This document shows positions 48,768 through 60,723 of a DNA stretch of 64,000 nucleotides, one piece after another. Position 1 is the stretch's first letter. Each line of letters opens with the position of its first letter. The DNA lies in the NCBI GenBank assembly GCA_030549495.1, contig JAUIRK010000005.1, positions 267,501 through 331,500 on the forward strand, written 5' to 3'. Below the pieces are notes generated by a model. It did no database searches and was not told where the DNA came from. It saw only the letters and a list, made by a program, of their open reading frames with translations. Both the position numbers and the translations under genes were made by a program. Origin of the DNA: Nectonema munidae (Eukaryota > Nematomorpha > Nectonematoida > Nectonematidae).

Positions 48768-50088
48768 ACTCTAGAAGGTCTTGCAGAAATAAGTCGGATG
48801 TATTCTGCTACATCTGCAGCGAATACACCCTTGTTCCTAACTATGCTTATTTTGGCATGAAAATTGGTGATCAGGACAAAGCATGGTCTGCAAAATATGC
48901 ACCGAGTATCTCCGTCGCTGGACCAATGAAAAGAAGGATGGACTGAAGTTTGGAATTCCTATGGTTTGGAGAGAGCAAAAAAATCATGTCAGTGAGTGTT
49001 ATTTATGTGCTATTAATTTGACTGTGATCAACAGAAAGAACCAGAGCATCCTCAAGTATCCTGCCCATGAATCAGCACGTCGTCCTGTACCTCATTGTGA
49101 TGAAATTCCAGTACCTGTCTTTGTAGAACTTCCTGTAATAAGTGAGGAAGAATTCTCCAGTGTTGAAGAGAATGAAGATGTGGTTCCTAGCGATGGTGCG
49201 GATGAAGCTCCTCATCTCTTTTCCCAGAAGGAGCTGAATGATCTTGTTCGCAACCTCAACTTGCCTATGTCATCTGCAGAACTGCTGGCATCAAGACTGA
49301 AAGAAAAAAACCTCCTTTCTGACAGTGCTCGCATCCCTTTCTACCGCAACAGACATCAAGAATACCTTTGTTTTTTTACTGAAGAAAAAGATTTGGTGTA
49401 CTGTACAGATGTTGCACAGCTTCTGCACAATCTTGGATTGCTACAGTACCAATCTAAAGATTGGAGACCGTTTATTGACAGCATAAAAGATCACTGAAAG
49501 CTGTTCTGGTGCACAACGACAACCAGTTTGCTTCTATACCCCTTGCTCACTCAACTACGCTAAAGAAGTATGAAGCGGTAAAGTATCTGTTGGAGAAAAT
49601 TCGTTATTGTCAGCATGAGTGGATGATCTGTGTTGACATGAAGATGGTGAACTTTTGGTTGGAACAGCAGTCCGGTTTTACAAAGTACCCGTGATTTCTG
49701 TGCATGTGGGATAGTAGAGACCGAGCTCAGCATTACACGAAGGAGTGGGATGTGCATGAGGAATTGGAGCCTAGCAGATCAAAGAACGTCATCAACACAC
49801 CTCTAGTGGACAGAGACTCGTTACTAAAATGCTGACTGCCTTAAAAAATCTGGGATGCAACATGAGCATCAAAATGGACTACCTATTCACACATATGGAT
49901 CAGTTTTCTGAGAATCTGAGATCAATAAGCGACGAGCAGGGGAGAGATTTCATCAGGACATAAAGGAAATGGAGACTAGGTATAAGGGACGGTGGAATTC
50001 TGTCATGATGGCCGATTACTGCTGGACTTTAAAGAGAGACATCCCTGCTACTGAGCATTCTAGAAGGTCAAGAAAACAGAAGTTCTAG
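48768..50088 (+). pseudogene. Decayed copy of an unnamed repetitive protein family
   Basis: A broken gene with a cysteine pair at the start (SDVFCYICSEYTL, near 48800). A long frame at 48883-49497 follows (VCKICTEYLRRWTNEKKDG, FGIPMVWREQKNHVSECYLC, then PVPVFVELP). A second part at 49497-49790 reads LVHNDNQFASIPLAHSTTLK, YCQHEWMICVDMKMVNF and FLCMWDSRD. A C-terminal part follows at 49830-50080 (NMSIKMDYLF, DEQGRDF). At least three frame breaks and an apparent deletion after LVDRDS are visible. From memory, similar predicted proteins are numerous in some arthropod and cnidarian genomes, which suggests a transposon-linked or repetitive family. No function is known to me. It directly follows a hAT end. 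Confidence 0.6.
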
Positions 50089-51268
50089 TCCTGAATGATC
50101 AATGATGACCAAACATCTACTTTTCATGCACATGTTTTTATCAGTGATTATTGGATTAATAAAGCTTTTTTCTTTAAAATAACTTTTATCGGATGTAAAA
50201 GTAACACAAATCAAACAAATATGCCGTTTTAATGTATCGCGCTTAGTAAAAAAATGAATTTTTCTATATTTACTTTGTAGAAAAACTTGAACTGATCGGG
50301 GAAAACATATGTCATTTTTAGATTCAGCGGTGCAGATTTGCTCTAAATCAGTTGAAAAACTAAGACAACTTACAAAAAATATTTTTGTAACCCAGTGTTA
50401 TTGGTATTTTTTAAATTAAAATATAACTTTATGTAATTTAGTTATAAGCAATTATTATCTGCTGAATGTATATTGTGCATATAAAAAATAGCTAACTTTG
50501 GAAAAATTACAAAACATATTTTTTTCTTTGTCTCTTTTGATCCATTTTCTATTTTTATAACAAAGAAGAGAAGCACTTAGCTCAAGAAGAAGGGGGGGGG
50601 GCAAAAAAGTTTTGAGGGAGGCTTTGCTCCTTCTTGCCCCCCCCCCCCCTTGTGGTTACGCCCCCACTCAACGCAACTTTTGGGAATACACTCGCGAAAC
50701 TAATTAGGGTAGTATCTCTGGGTTTGAGAAGATATCTTAGACTAGAAAGCATTTGTGCTGTTGTTTTTACAGCAAAAATGAAGCATAGAATACGCTTTAC
50801 AAAAGGTAATATTTAAAATTTACAGAAATATTTGAACAAAATGAAAGTGCAAATATATTCAAAATAACTCTACCTGTTCAGCAAAAATAAAAAAGTGTAC
50901 AGATGCCGATTAAACAAAAATAGGCCAGTTAAGCCGATAGCGGCGCCGATCTAATCATTATAACACTAGGAATCGTATAAAATGTTGATACGGTACCATC
51001 AATGGTATACATCTATTTGTAAACAACAGAACCTTCAAGCATAGCGATGTAGGATATTTAGAAATGACATTACCATGCATGAATTCACATATAAGATGAA
51101 AACACAATCAAATATTATAACTAAAAAAATAAAACTCTCATTCAAATGAATGATAAATTTCCGAACACTCTGATATTCTTCAAATCGAATCTACTGAGAG
51201 GAAAATAAGGAGTAATCATATTTCATTTCCTCCTTCTCCATTCTTTACTTCTTATTCCCCTTTCTTGT
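50089..51268. other. Unassigned DNA with G/C-run hAT-like terminus
   Basis: At 50592-50675 a G-run, a 40-base spacer and a C-run are followed by TTGTGGTTACGCCCCCAC, which resembles one end of hAT elements of the G/C-run class (compare 6664). No partner end or transposase is visible. Confidence 0.5.
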
Positions 51269-51300
51269 GGGGTCGTTCACAATTGACGTCAACTAAAACT

Positions 51301-51334
<34 letters not shown>

Positions 51335-51460
51335 ATCCAAAGTTGACATAAGTCGATTTTGTTAAGTGATGATATATCTAAAAGTTGACATGAGAGGGGG
51401 GGGGGAGGGGGGGGGTTGAAATTTTTCAAAAAAAGGTTGACGTCAATTGTGAACGACCCC
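51269..51460. mobile_element. 192-bp MITE with long perfect TIRs and a G33 tract
   Basis: The left end GGGGTCGTTCACAATTGACG continues TCAA, and the exact reverse complement of these 24 bases ends at 51460. The interior has an uninterrupted run of 33 G (51301-51333), a second interrupted G-rich run near 51395-51414, and repeated GTTGACAT words. Superfamily not assigned; no target duplication could be read with confidence. Confidence 0.85.
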
Positions 51461-52125
51461 TAACGGTAGATTTGACCAGAAGAATAGGAGAGTGGTCAGA
51501 AATTTATTGTTCAAATAATTTATGCGAATAAGGTTTACAACGTCTTTAAACTTTAATTCATGATTCCATGACTTCTTGGCAATATTTTCTTAACGTCTCT
51601 ACTTATGTATGCATATTGTAGATATACACACATCATTGACGGATATAAATAAAGCTACTGAAAAATATGGGGTTTTTGAATATCAACAATACGAAGTTCT
51701 TCGATATATTTTTTTTCTAAAAACTAGTGTATGTTAAATATTTCAGTAATTATTACAGTTTTCATAATTCAACAGTATTTTATGAATATTCCTTGTTAGA
51801 TTTATAAATATATAAATATTTCTACTAGATTTTGTAATATAAAAAAATGTAAAGCCTCAAACATTAGTTCAATGGATAATCCTGTTAGGCAATATACAAA
51901 CGAAAATAAAAGGTCATTAAATATGAAAAAAATGTTTATAAAATTTTCTAAAAAGAATTCAAATAAAATTTTTATTAATATCAATAAATATGACAATCTC
52001 ATAAAATAATTAGAGTATCTTCATTGTTCAAAAAGACATTGCCATTTTAGATTGCACAATCCAAAGCTTAAATAATAAATGCATCTTTTTGGAAATAAAA
52101 TAAAAATGAGAAAACATTTTTTAAA
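51461..52125. other. AT-rich DNA 3' of the acyltransferase gene
   Basis: The minus-strand frame at 51802-52002 is hydrophobic, AT-driven and unrecognised. Part of this stretch is probably the 3' untranslated region of the gene at 52126. Confidence 0.5.
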
Positions 52126-53148
52126 TTATTTGGATGCGATAGAATTATGCTTGTTTAGCACTGGCTGAATACAATTTGAAGCGGAATGTGAAAATATATT
52201 CTTCTTGGAGTGAGAATTTGATTTGGCAGAACATTTTATAGATTCCTCTACCTTGAATATTTTAGAGTTATCTTTGCGAACAGAAAATTTCTGATTTGTT
52301 AAATGTCGACTAGAAACCAACACATTTAAATTTTGAGAAAAACCTCTCTCGCTAATCACCATAATTTCTCGAACGGGAGAAACTCGTTTAAAATAATCAA
52401 AAGATTTTAATCCAGATAAAGCCAATTTTACATGTAAAGAAGCTAGATAGGCAAGTAAGATTAATGAAATAAAAAGTATGATAATTTGAAGGACAACAAA
52501 AAAGATGTAAGGTATTGCCAATCTTAATTTGAATTTAGTTTGAATGTTCTTCAAACAAGGAATGTGCCAAATGGAGCAGAGATAAAGGGCAGAAATCGTA
52601 GATAGACTAAGCAATATGAGTAAAAGGAATATTAGATAAAGCAATAACAAAAAAATAGCATAGTTTGAAGAGCCTATGCAATTATTGAGGTAGCGACAAT
52701 GATGATCAAAACCCTTAACACACTTATTGCATTGCTTGCAATGTCTAGCATCATTCGACACATTGACTTTGCATAAAACACAATAATTATTGACAATAAC
52801 ATGAGCTTGTAGTCTTCTATCAAACGAAGCAACTTTTTTATTCCAATATGTTATGTGAGAATATTTATATTGTTCTAGCAAAGTAGGAACTACCGGATCA
52901 ATTGTGGTTGCTACAACATAAACGATAAAAATTATACTTAATAGAAGAGAGATCAAACTAGTGTTGATAAGGAATATTTTAGGTGGGAAAGAAGGAACTA
53001 CTATAGTGTAGTGTATGATAACCACATATAAAAACAAAAAACTAGCTATGATCTGTTGTGGGTGAAGTGGGATCGACCATCCATTTCTTCGAGGAGTCTC
53101 AGGAGGAACATTTAAATGATCACATAGAAGACAATTAATAAACTTCAT
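52126..53148 (-). CDS. DHHC-type palmitoyltransferase, ZDHHC1/ZDHHC11-like
   Basis: A 340-residue uninterrupted frame, the only intact host gene seen. Protein S-acyltransferases of this family transfer palmitate from acyl-CoA to cysteines of substrate proteins at internal membranes. The N-terminal [14 protein letters not shown] precedes membrane segment 1 (about 31-51), segment 2 is about 58-81 and is followed by DP. The cysteine-rich domain is at about 123-158 ([25 protein letters not shown]), with catalytic Cys151 in DHHC at 148-151. Segments 3 and 4 are about 163-190 and 210-238. RRNGW and the AHVI...C..C..NV spacing match ZDHHC1/11. I use the ATG at 53148; the frame is open 24 codons further but without ATG. 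The usual TTxE-like motif after segment 4 is KSFDYF. It is shorter than vertebrate ZDHHC1 and has no introns. Confidence 0.9.
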   Translation of the reverse strand: MKFINCLLCDHLNVPPETPRRNGWSIPLHPQQIIASFLFLYVVIIHYTIVVPSFPPKIFLINTSLISLLLSIIFIVYVVATTIDPVVPTLLEQYKYSHITYWNKKVASFDRRLQAHVIVNNYCVLCKVNVSNDARHCKQCNKCVKGFDHHCRYLNNCIGSSNYAIFLLLLYLIFLLLILLSLSTISALYLCSIWHIPCLKNIQTKFKLRLAIPYIFFVVLQIIILFISLILLAYLASLHVKLALSGLKSFDYFKRVSPVREIMVISERGFSQNLNVLVSSRHLTNQKFSVRKDNSKIFKVEESIKCSAKSNSHSKKNIFSHSASNCIQPVLNKHNSIASK

Positions 53149-55269
53149 GTAACATTCTGTAGGGAATAAATAATAGAAACATTTATTTATAAAATGATTT
53201 GAGAAGGCTAACAAAATCAAACAGAACGATTAATTAATAAAGTTATATCCATCATAAGACTTGAGTTAGATAAATAAAATATACAAAAAAATAATATTTT
53301 TCTTTTTTCGATAATACTTACAATATTTTTATAAAACTTCAAAAATAAACTTCATTTAATTTTTACAATGGATTTAATATTCCACTTTATTAATTAGGCG
53401 ATATATACATTAATTTTCCAAACACAAAAAAGGAATCTTGCAAAATTAACATGACTAATAGTCACAGGGAAAAGAAATTTTAGTTTTTATATGGAGTATC
53501 AATAATGAAATTATTCATTTAAAATCGTTTTGATCAAAATATTGGCGCTAATTTTTTTTATACAAGCAAAAAAGTATTCACTATACCTACGCACAAATGC
53601 TTGATTTAGGTAATCTAAATTTTAAATTAGATTTAAAATTTATTAGCTAAAATTTTTTAGAAAAATATTCAAATTGATCAAATATTTTTGAAACCTATAT
53701 TTTATGATAAATTTAATTACCATATTTTTTGAAAAAAAGCCTAGTTTCAATTGAATATAAACTGAGAAACTGGAAATGTTTAAAAAAAATATCCGCTCGT
53801 AACAATTCTCTGATTGTATAATGTGAATTCCAACAAAATAAAAATTTTTGATTTATATTGATAAAGAAGAAGGAGAAAGAAGAAATATTTATTTTAAAAC
53901 AAAAGAGAGAAACATATACTGGTTAAGTAAAATTATAACAATGTTTTTATCAAATTACATTTAACATATATATGAATCAAAGGTCAGAGCCATGGATAGA
54001 TGTATATAAAATATAACTTGGTAGTTAATTGAATGAACAAATAAGAGGAAAAAAAAGATATATGTAGCATAAAATAATCGCTCCGAATACAGTTATGTCT
54101 TAGAATGTTTTTTTTATAAATTTATATTTTTTTATAAGGTTTATATTGTAAATTCAGCAGAAAAAAAGAAGTTTGTTTAAAAAATCGAGCGCTTAGGCTA
54201 CTTTTTAGTTTTAGTTTTAATACAATGTTTAGGGTCATCTTTAGCACCAAATCTATAATTCATTTTTCTTAACTATTAAACTTTCAAAAATAAAATTTCA
54301 TAAACTTTTTTAAATGGTTAAAAAATTTTCATAAATTAGTTTATGATGACTTCACTTTTGAACCTGTTTAAAAAGTAATATATTTTAGCAAGACTTAAAG
54401 CAAAATTTTGATTAGTCCACTCATTTCTATAATAAATTCACTAAATATTTAAATATTTTCAATAACATGAAATGTTTTTCTTTCAATTTACATACAGAAT
54501 TTTACTTTCTTCATGACCATTTTAAATAGGCTCATCGTCCCCACATTTAGCTTATAGTTTTAAAATATTTGCATTAGTTTGAAACTTTATTTCTACTCTT
54601 TGAAAGGAAAGAACATAATATCATAGATCTCCTATAGCTTTCCACTAACTTCTTTCCAGTTTAACTTTTTATGGTAAATCTTTATTACTTACCATTTGGG
54701 TTAAAATTTTTGCCTAATATTGAAATTTTGATTTTAGTTTTTGACTTCTTCATAAGTCATTTCTCTTTGGCGAATCGTCTAACAATATTCTCTTCTGGGA
54801 CAACTTTGTGAAATTAATGTGTGAAAATGTAAATCAAACTTGTAGAAGCCTGAAAATTACATTCATTCAACTTAAATAAAATATATTTTTTATACTAAAT
54901 CAATAATTGTGACTTCATTTCTTAAGTAAGTTTTAGCCGTTTCTGTGAAAAAATGTGTGAAAGTTTAATTGTATTTCTGATGTATGCCTGAAATTTATCT
55001 CCAAAAATATTGACACACATTTAAAATAAATTATATTTTATACTAAATAGACAATGACTTCATTTCTGGACTCAGTTTTCGCAATTACGGTATAAGAGCG
55101 TGTGGAATTATAAATAAAATTTACAATTTCAAAAAAAATTAGTCTTCATGTTGTTGATTTGAATCATTATAATTTAGTTTTAGAATTAAATAAAAATTAT
55201 CTTATAATTTCAGATTTTTATTAGTTTATTATACTAAATAATCATTAAAATAGTAAGCAATCTACTTTA
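53149..55269. other. AT-rich spacer with a diverged tandem repeat
   Basis: Two diverged copies of a roughly 140-base unit lie at about 54805-54945 and 54946-55085, sharing AATGTGTGAAA, TGCCTGAAA-type, AAATATATTTTTTATACTAAAT and TGACTTCATTTCT words in order. The rest is AT-rich without recognisable coding. The first few hundred bases upstream of 53148 should hold the acyltransferase promoter, but no core element is clear. Confidence 0.5.
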
Positions 55270-57480
55270 GAATCTTATAGGATAGGGTAGTTGTCGAAGC
55301 ACTTTCCAGCGTTGTCTGATATGCTTGCAGTAGAGCTTGAAATGAGGAGAGCTTGTAGTTTGTTGTGTCAAAAGAAGTATAGGGTCAGTTAATCTATTTT
55401 TAAATAAAATGAAATTTATGGTTAAGTATCAATTGCTTGGGTTGGAAAGGAAGTTTAATGAGGTAATGTATGAGGTGCTGTTGAAGAATTGATTCAAGTG
55501 TTTTGATGTGTCGAGTTAAGATAATTTGAAGTTTTGGTGATGTGAGTGAATGAGATATTCTAAAGGGTGTAATGCATAGCGTAGATTCTGATTCAGTTAT
55601 GAAATTGGAGATGATAGGTTGGAGGAAGGAACAAGAAAAGAGTAAGTAGTGAGGTGTTTCATGGGACTAGCAACCAAAGCGGCATAGAGGATCAGTTTTG
55701 AGTGAAAGGCCGTGGAAGTAGGCCTTGCATGGGCAGTGTCCAGTCATTCATCTTGTGAGTGGGCGTGAAAATGTAATTTTGTAGTCTTTCCAAATTTTGT
55801 GTAGTAAAGATATTTTTGGGAGAGGTAGAAAACTGGATGTTAATCTTTTGATAGATATATGCCAGATGTTTTATAAGTTCTTAATGATTTGTTTGTCGAA
55901 GGTTGAGTAGAGTAAGTTTGTTGAAGATGTAGCCGTAGCGAAGTATGTTACACTAGGATTTATAGCTAGGTTGTCTACAAAATCATTTTCGGTTATGTTG
56001 TTGTGTGCTGGACACCAATAAATCTTGATCTGGAAATTTTTTGAAAGAGCGCTTAATTTTGATGCCATGTAAAAAGAAGGTTGAGAGTGGAGCTCGCCGA
56101 GTTAACTTTAAATAAATTAAATTTTGGCAGTCAAAAAAGATAGATATTTCTTCGAAGAGGGTTGGTAGATAGTGAAGATTATTGAAGATGAAGTCTAAGG
56201 CTAGTTTTATGCCTTCGAGCTCACATTGGTAGATAGTAAGGTGTGGGTTTAAGTAAGTTGACAGTGATATTAAAGGAGTTTCTTAAGAGCCGTGATAAAA
56301 AGCTGCATTGCAAGAGGTTGTTTTAGATGTTTTTGAATCGTCACTGAAAATGCGAAGTGTAGTTAGTGTAGGGAGTTGGCGAAGTGTTTTGATGAAATTT
56401 TTGATTTGTGAGAGAGGTTGGCAAATGTTGATGTGGTAAGGGAGACTAGTTGAGGGATAGAAGAAGCTAATTGGATGAACGATGGTTTCTAGGATTTCTG
56501 AGTGAATACCAGAAGATAAATAGGTTAATAGGCTTTCATAGAAAACAAACTGAGATAGGTGAGCGTGAGATTAAGGGGTTATGTTGAGAAACATTTTTGA
56601 TAAAGGAGATTTGTATGTTTTCATGTATTTCTTCAGTATAAATAGTTTCAACCGAAGGTGAAGACATTATATTAGGATTTCTAGAGCGGCTGTTGGTGTT
56701 GTGTGGAAGGCTTTTGTTATGGTGAGAAGGTACATTCGATGAACTTTAACGGCGAGATGGATGAGGGATACATTAGAGCGATACCCCACGAAAGAACTTC
56801 ATACTCGATAATTGGGATGATCATTAACTTGTAAATATATAGGGAATATTTGGGGCGTAGTCCCCATTTGTATGCAATTGTTTTTTTGTGCTGAAAATAA
56901 GATATGAGGAAGTCTGGAAGAGGTTAATTTAATGTGTGCTGTCCATTTGAGGTTACGTTGGAAGGTTATTCCAAGAGATTTGATTTGATGGAGAGGTTGA
57001 AGTAATAGTGAGTTGTTAAAAATGAGAAGGTGATTAATATGCTTGCGTGTGAAGTGTATGAGGTGGGTTTTGTTTGTGTTGAAGTGTATTTTGTATGTGA
57101 ATGCTAAGGAGAAGAGAGATGTGAAAAATTTTTTGGATTTGAGTATATTTATATCCTGATCATGACTGGAGAAAGAGAAAATAAGGTCGTCTCAGAAGCA
57201 TTGAGAGAAATCTGCATGTAATGATAAGTGGTTGAGAATGGGATTTATTAAGATTAGCCAGAGAATATCTGATAGCCAACCTCCTTGAGGAGTTGAATGT
57301 GTTAATGTTTGTATGAAGGAGTGATTTTTGTGTTGAAAGATGAGGCATCTATTAGAAAGATAGTGTTGGATGAATTTTATGAAGTGTATTGGGTAGTTGT
57401 TATTGAGCATGATGAAAATGATTGCAGGGTATCGCTGAGTTGAATGCGTTGTTTATGTCTAGTAAAGTGGTTGTCATAAT
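55270..57480 (-). pseudogene. 5'-truncated LINE with reverse transcriptase and RNase H (I group)
   Basis: On the minus strand, from 57480: LLDINNAFNSA (RT motif A region), FIQHYLSNRCLIF, STPQGGWLSD (motif B) and a damaged ADD-box region (DDLIFSF) near 57190. A connecting domain follows, then an RNase H end near 56010 (IKIYWCPAHNNITENDFVDN). Last comes the C-terminal finger near 55700 (MTGHCPCKAYFHGLSLKTDP, LCRFGC, then HYLLFSC). Several frameshifts and stops break it. An RNase H plus this C-terminus points to the I/R1-like LINE group, related to but distinct from the element at 27850-30620. Confidence 0.75.
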
Positions 57481-58955
57481 TTCAGATGAAGAAAGTGATG
57501 TTTGAATATTTGTTGTAAAACGGGAAAGGGCAATTTCAGTATTATGCGAAGGTAGGAGAATCTTATGTGTTTATAAAATTTTGAAATTATCGCCTGATAA
57601 CTTAGCGAAACTTTATATTTCTTCACAGTTTCAAACGCAGGATTCAAAATTACCAATAAAAATTTTGATTGAGAATAAAATTTCTTAAAAATTAAATTAA
57701 TTTTTTGATGCAGAATGGTCCATGTTTACTTTATTTTTGTACTCCGTTTTGGCCATTAGGAGCAAAAATAAACTAGTCTCTAATCATTTCTATCAATTTT
57801 TTTTCGGAAAATCGCTATATGTTAAAAATACAATTTTTTTAAAATATATTATGGCTTATTATACTTTCTTCTTTGAAAAGCAACATCATGTAATCATTTT
57901 GAGTCTGAAATATTTATTGTGAAAAAAGGAAAATAAAATGTATTATAAAATTTTGAAAATTGTTGAGAATGAAGGGACCTGAAAGTACATAAAATAAGGA
58001 CGAGTGATAAAAAATTGTAATAGTTCTTTTCCTGAACCTCGTTTTTGGTTTATCATTTCACTAACATGGATAGGAAATTTGAAAATTTTCAAGCGTCTGC
58101 AGTTATAAAAACTGTCACAGATGCCTCTATCAAGATAATATCTTAATGTGAATGGAATTTGACCATAGAATGAATACCAAATTTACATACTGTATAAAGA
58201 AATGACGTAGATACTACGAACCGATAACGAATTTGTAGCCAAAACAATAGAGATCCTATCGAGTTACCTAATTTACTAACAGGTTAACTATTTTGAGTAA
58301 ATTAAAAAGCAAAAGTTGGCTTATTAAATTTATTGGTATGTTTGATCGTTTTTTTTTATTTTCATAAAAAAAATGAACATTGGCACAAAATTTAGCATAC
58401 TTGAAAACGAGTAAATAAATAATAATTACTCTCAAAATTAATAAATAAAAATATTAATTTTTATTAAAATCATTTTATTGATAGCTCTGATTGATTTTCA
58501 TAAAAATAAGCCATACCGCTAAATTAAGCATCTAAAAAATTAAATATATAAATCTTTTAGCATTTCAACAATAAATATTTTAATCTTGAGAAGAACTGTT
58601 ATATTTGTAACATTTTTTGACAGACGTAATAAAAAAAAGAACATCAATAATTGTTTCACAATACTTGAAAATGGATATATAGTTTAACTTGTCTAAACCG
58701 AAGTTGAAATAAAGAAGCAATTTTTTTCGGTTTATAGAAGTCTAGGTTGAGAGAGTGAGTACAGTTGGGAATTTACACAAATCAACGTTCGAACCTCCTA
58801 ATTAGATCTCCACTTCCCCCTATTCTGCTCAACGCCGGTACAAACTATACTATATACTACCTATAGAAATAGTAAATAGTGTATGATAATTTTTAAAAAA
58901 AATATTGGTTCAAAGTTGTTTGTTTGAAGCTGAGTTTTTTCTTAATCAACTCTAA
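57481..58955. other. AT-rich DNA, nothing recognised
   Basis: No conserved frame found. GTGAGTACAGTTGGGA at 58756 followed by GTTCGAACC at 58787 faintly recalls a SINE head but lacks the rest. Confidence 0.5.
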
Positions 58956-58959
58956 TTCG

Positions 58960-60420
58960 GCTTCTTATAAAATTTTAGAAACAGCTTGGTACATCGTTGT
59001 TTTTGATGTATTCAAAGCAATTTTTCACAGCATGCACCATTGAAACCACATCTTCAATTGTGATAGAACTTTCCGTGGTAGTATTCTGGCTACTTAAGCT
59101 TGAAGTCGAGGAATTTTAGTTTTCTAAATGCTCTTGCAAGATAACTTCTTCCCAATGAAAGGAATCATTTTCAATGTGAATATTTTTGCCCATATTAATA
59201 TATTCTTGCAAATCTAAATCAGTATCAGTGATACTAATGTTGAGAGATTCTGCTCTTCTCCTATTTCTTAATTTTGATCAAATTTGCCTGGTAAGCCAAC
59301 AATGATAGAAGCACAAAGTAATGGTTGAAGTTTTAACTCTATTCCATGCTACCTTGATCCAAAGATGACATCTAAAACAGTGATTGTTTTAGTAAAAATA
59401 TTTGCATTTTGAAAACTTTCCATTTTTGCAATAATGTGAAAATTCAGTTGCTTTTGGTAATTTACTTTAAAAGATCGAACAATTCCGTGATCTAACGACT
59501 GCAAACATCAGGGGGTATTTGCAGGTAAAAACTTTAACTTTACATTATCAAGTTCAACCAAAGCATGTGCTTGAGCGTTATCAAGAAACAGCAAAATGTT
59601 TCTCCGTTGTCTCTTCATATCCTTATCAAGTGGTTGAACCCATTGAACAAAAATTGTAGACGTCATCCACCCATTTTTATTATGTTCCCATCTCACTGGA
59701 AGATGGGAACATAATTCTCACTCCTTAAAACATCGCGGTTTATTTGCTTTTCCTATTACCAATGGAGAAAGTTTTTCGCCTGTTTGATTTTAAGCAAGCA
59801 TTATAGTTAGAAGGTATTTAGAAGTTCTTCCACCCTTACATTTATCACCTTTTACGGTAAGTGTTTTTGTAGGCATAGCACGAAAATAAAGCGCCGTTTC
59901 GTCACAATTTAAAACATTACAAGGCTCACAGTCTTTACATATTGACTCAATTCTCTCTTTAAAATTAGTAACATCATTCAAATTCACATCATTACTTTCT
60001 CCAACAACTCGAAACGTTTTTATAGAGTGTCTGGCTTTAAAAGAGTCTAACCAACCTGTGGATGCTTTAAATTCGGTGAACCCTAATTCTTTTACGTAAT
60101 TTAAAGCTTTATCACAAATTATAGGACCAGAAATACTGATCTTTTTCGCCCTTGCTTTCTGAAACCACGTCCATGTAAGATCATTAATTTCTTCATATTT
60201 AGATTTAACTGTACATCTTTTTTTGTCCTAGGGAAGATAATTTTCAAAATGAGATGAATAGGAATTTTATTTTTATAAGATCTCTGATACGGTACTCCCT
60301 CCAATGCCATACTTTTTGCTGAGGTATTTCAATGTAGGTTTGGGTTTTGTAGTGGCATCTTTAATCCGACTTAATTTCTTTTTCAAATTTAACTCTACAC
60401 GAGAACGTTTTTTATAGGTG
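58960..60420 (-). pseudogene. pogo/Tigger-type transposase (CENP-B-like), nearly complete
   Basis: The N-terminal helix-turn-helix reads KKRSRVELNLKKKLSRIKDA then LKYLSKKYGIGGSTVSEIL (60410-60273). A CENP-B-type DNA-binding segment follows (DLTWTWFQKARAKKISISGP, LGFTEFKASTGWLDSFKARH, about 60180-60030). The DDE domain has NCDETALYFRAMPTKTL near 59895, ILLFLDNAQAHA near 59600 and a third acidic site in SLDHGIVRSF just past a stop at 59506-59508. The acidic C-terminus (DLDLQEYINMG, then VSMVHAVKNCFEYIKNNDVP) reaches about 58970. Breaks: about two frameshifts in the N-terminal half, a stop after GEKL-type residues near 59790, and the stop in the third-aspartate region. No terminal repeats were found. 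Confidence 0.8.
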
Positions 60421-60651
60421 GAGACATACAGGTAAAAAACTTGAGAACAGAAAGAAAGAAATTGTATCAAATAAAATAAAGTATTTACGTCAAATTTGGG
60501 TGTGGGAGAAACACTGAACACGGAGAAAAACTGCCCATTTTCATAAAGATCATAAATCTTTGCCAAAGATCTTCTTAGAGAATTTATTTTCCTTCATCAC
60601 TTCACGTTGCTGCACAAATATTTATTGTTACACTCCACTACCATATCTCCT

Positions 60652-60723
60652 GAGCCTCAATGGTTGTTAGGGTGTACCTCTCAGCTTAACAGTTTAAGGT
60701 CAGGGGTTCGATCCCCAAGGCTC
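60652..60723 (+). other. tRNA-like sequence (SINE head or tRNA pseudogene)
   Basis: A 72-base stretch whose ends GAGCCT and AGGCTC pair over six bases. It contains TGGTTGTTAGGGTG (A box) and GGGGTTCGATCCCC (B box, perfect T-arm). The anticodon arm does not fold, so a functional tRNA is unlikely. The downstream (TTGTTAATAAAATTTGTTG) could be a short SINE tail. Confidence 0.5.

Noticed and set aside
58756-58800. Another SINE copy
   Set aside because: Only a head-like GTGAGTACAGTTGGGA and a GTTCGAACC word; the body shared by the true copies is missing.
60652-60723. Functional tRNA-Leu gene
   Set aside because: The acceptor and T arm pair well but the anticodon stem does not; more likely SINE-derived.
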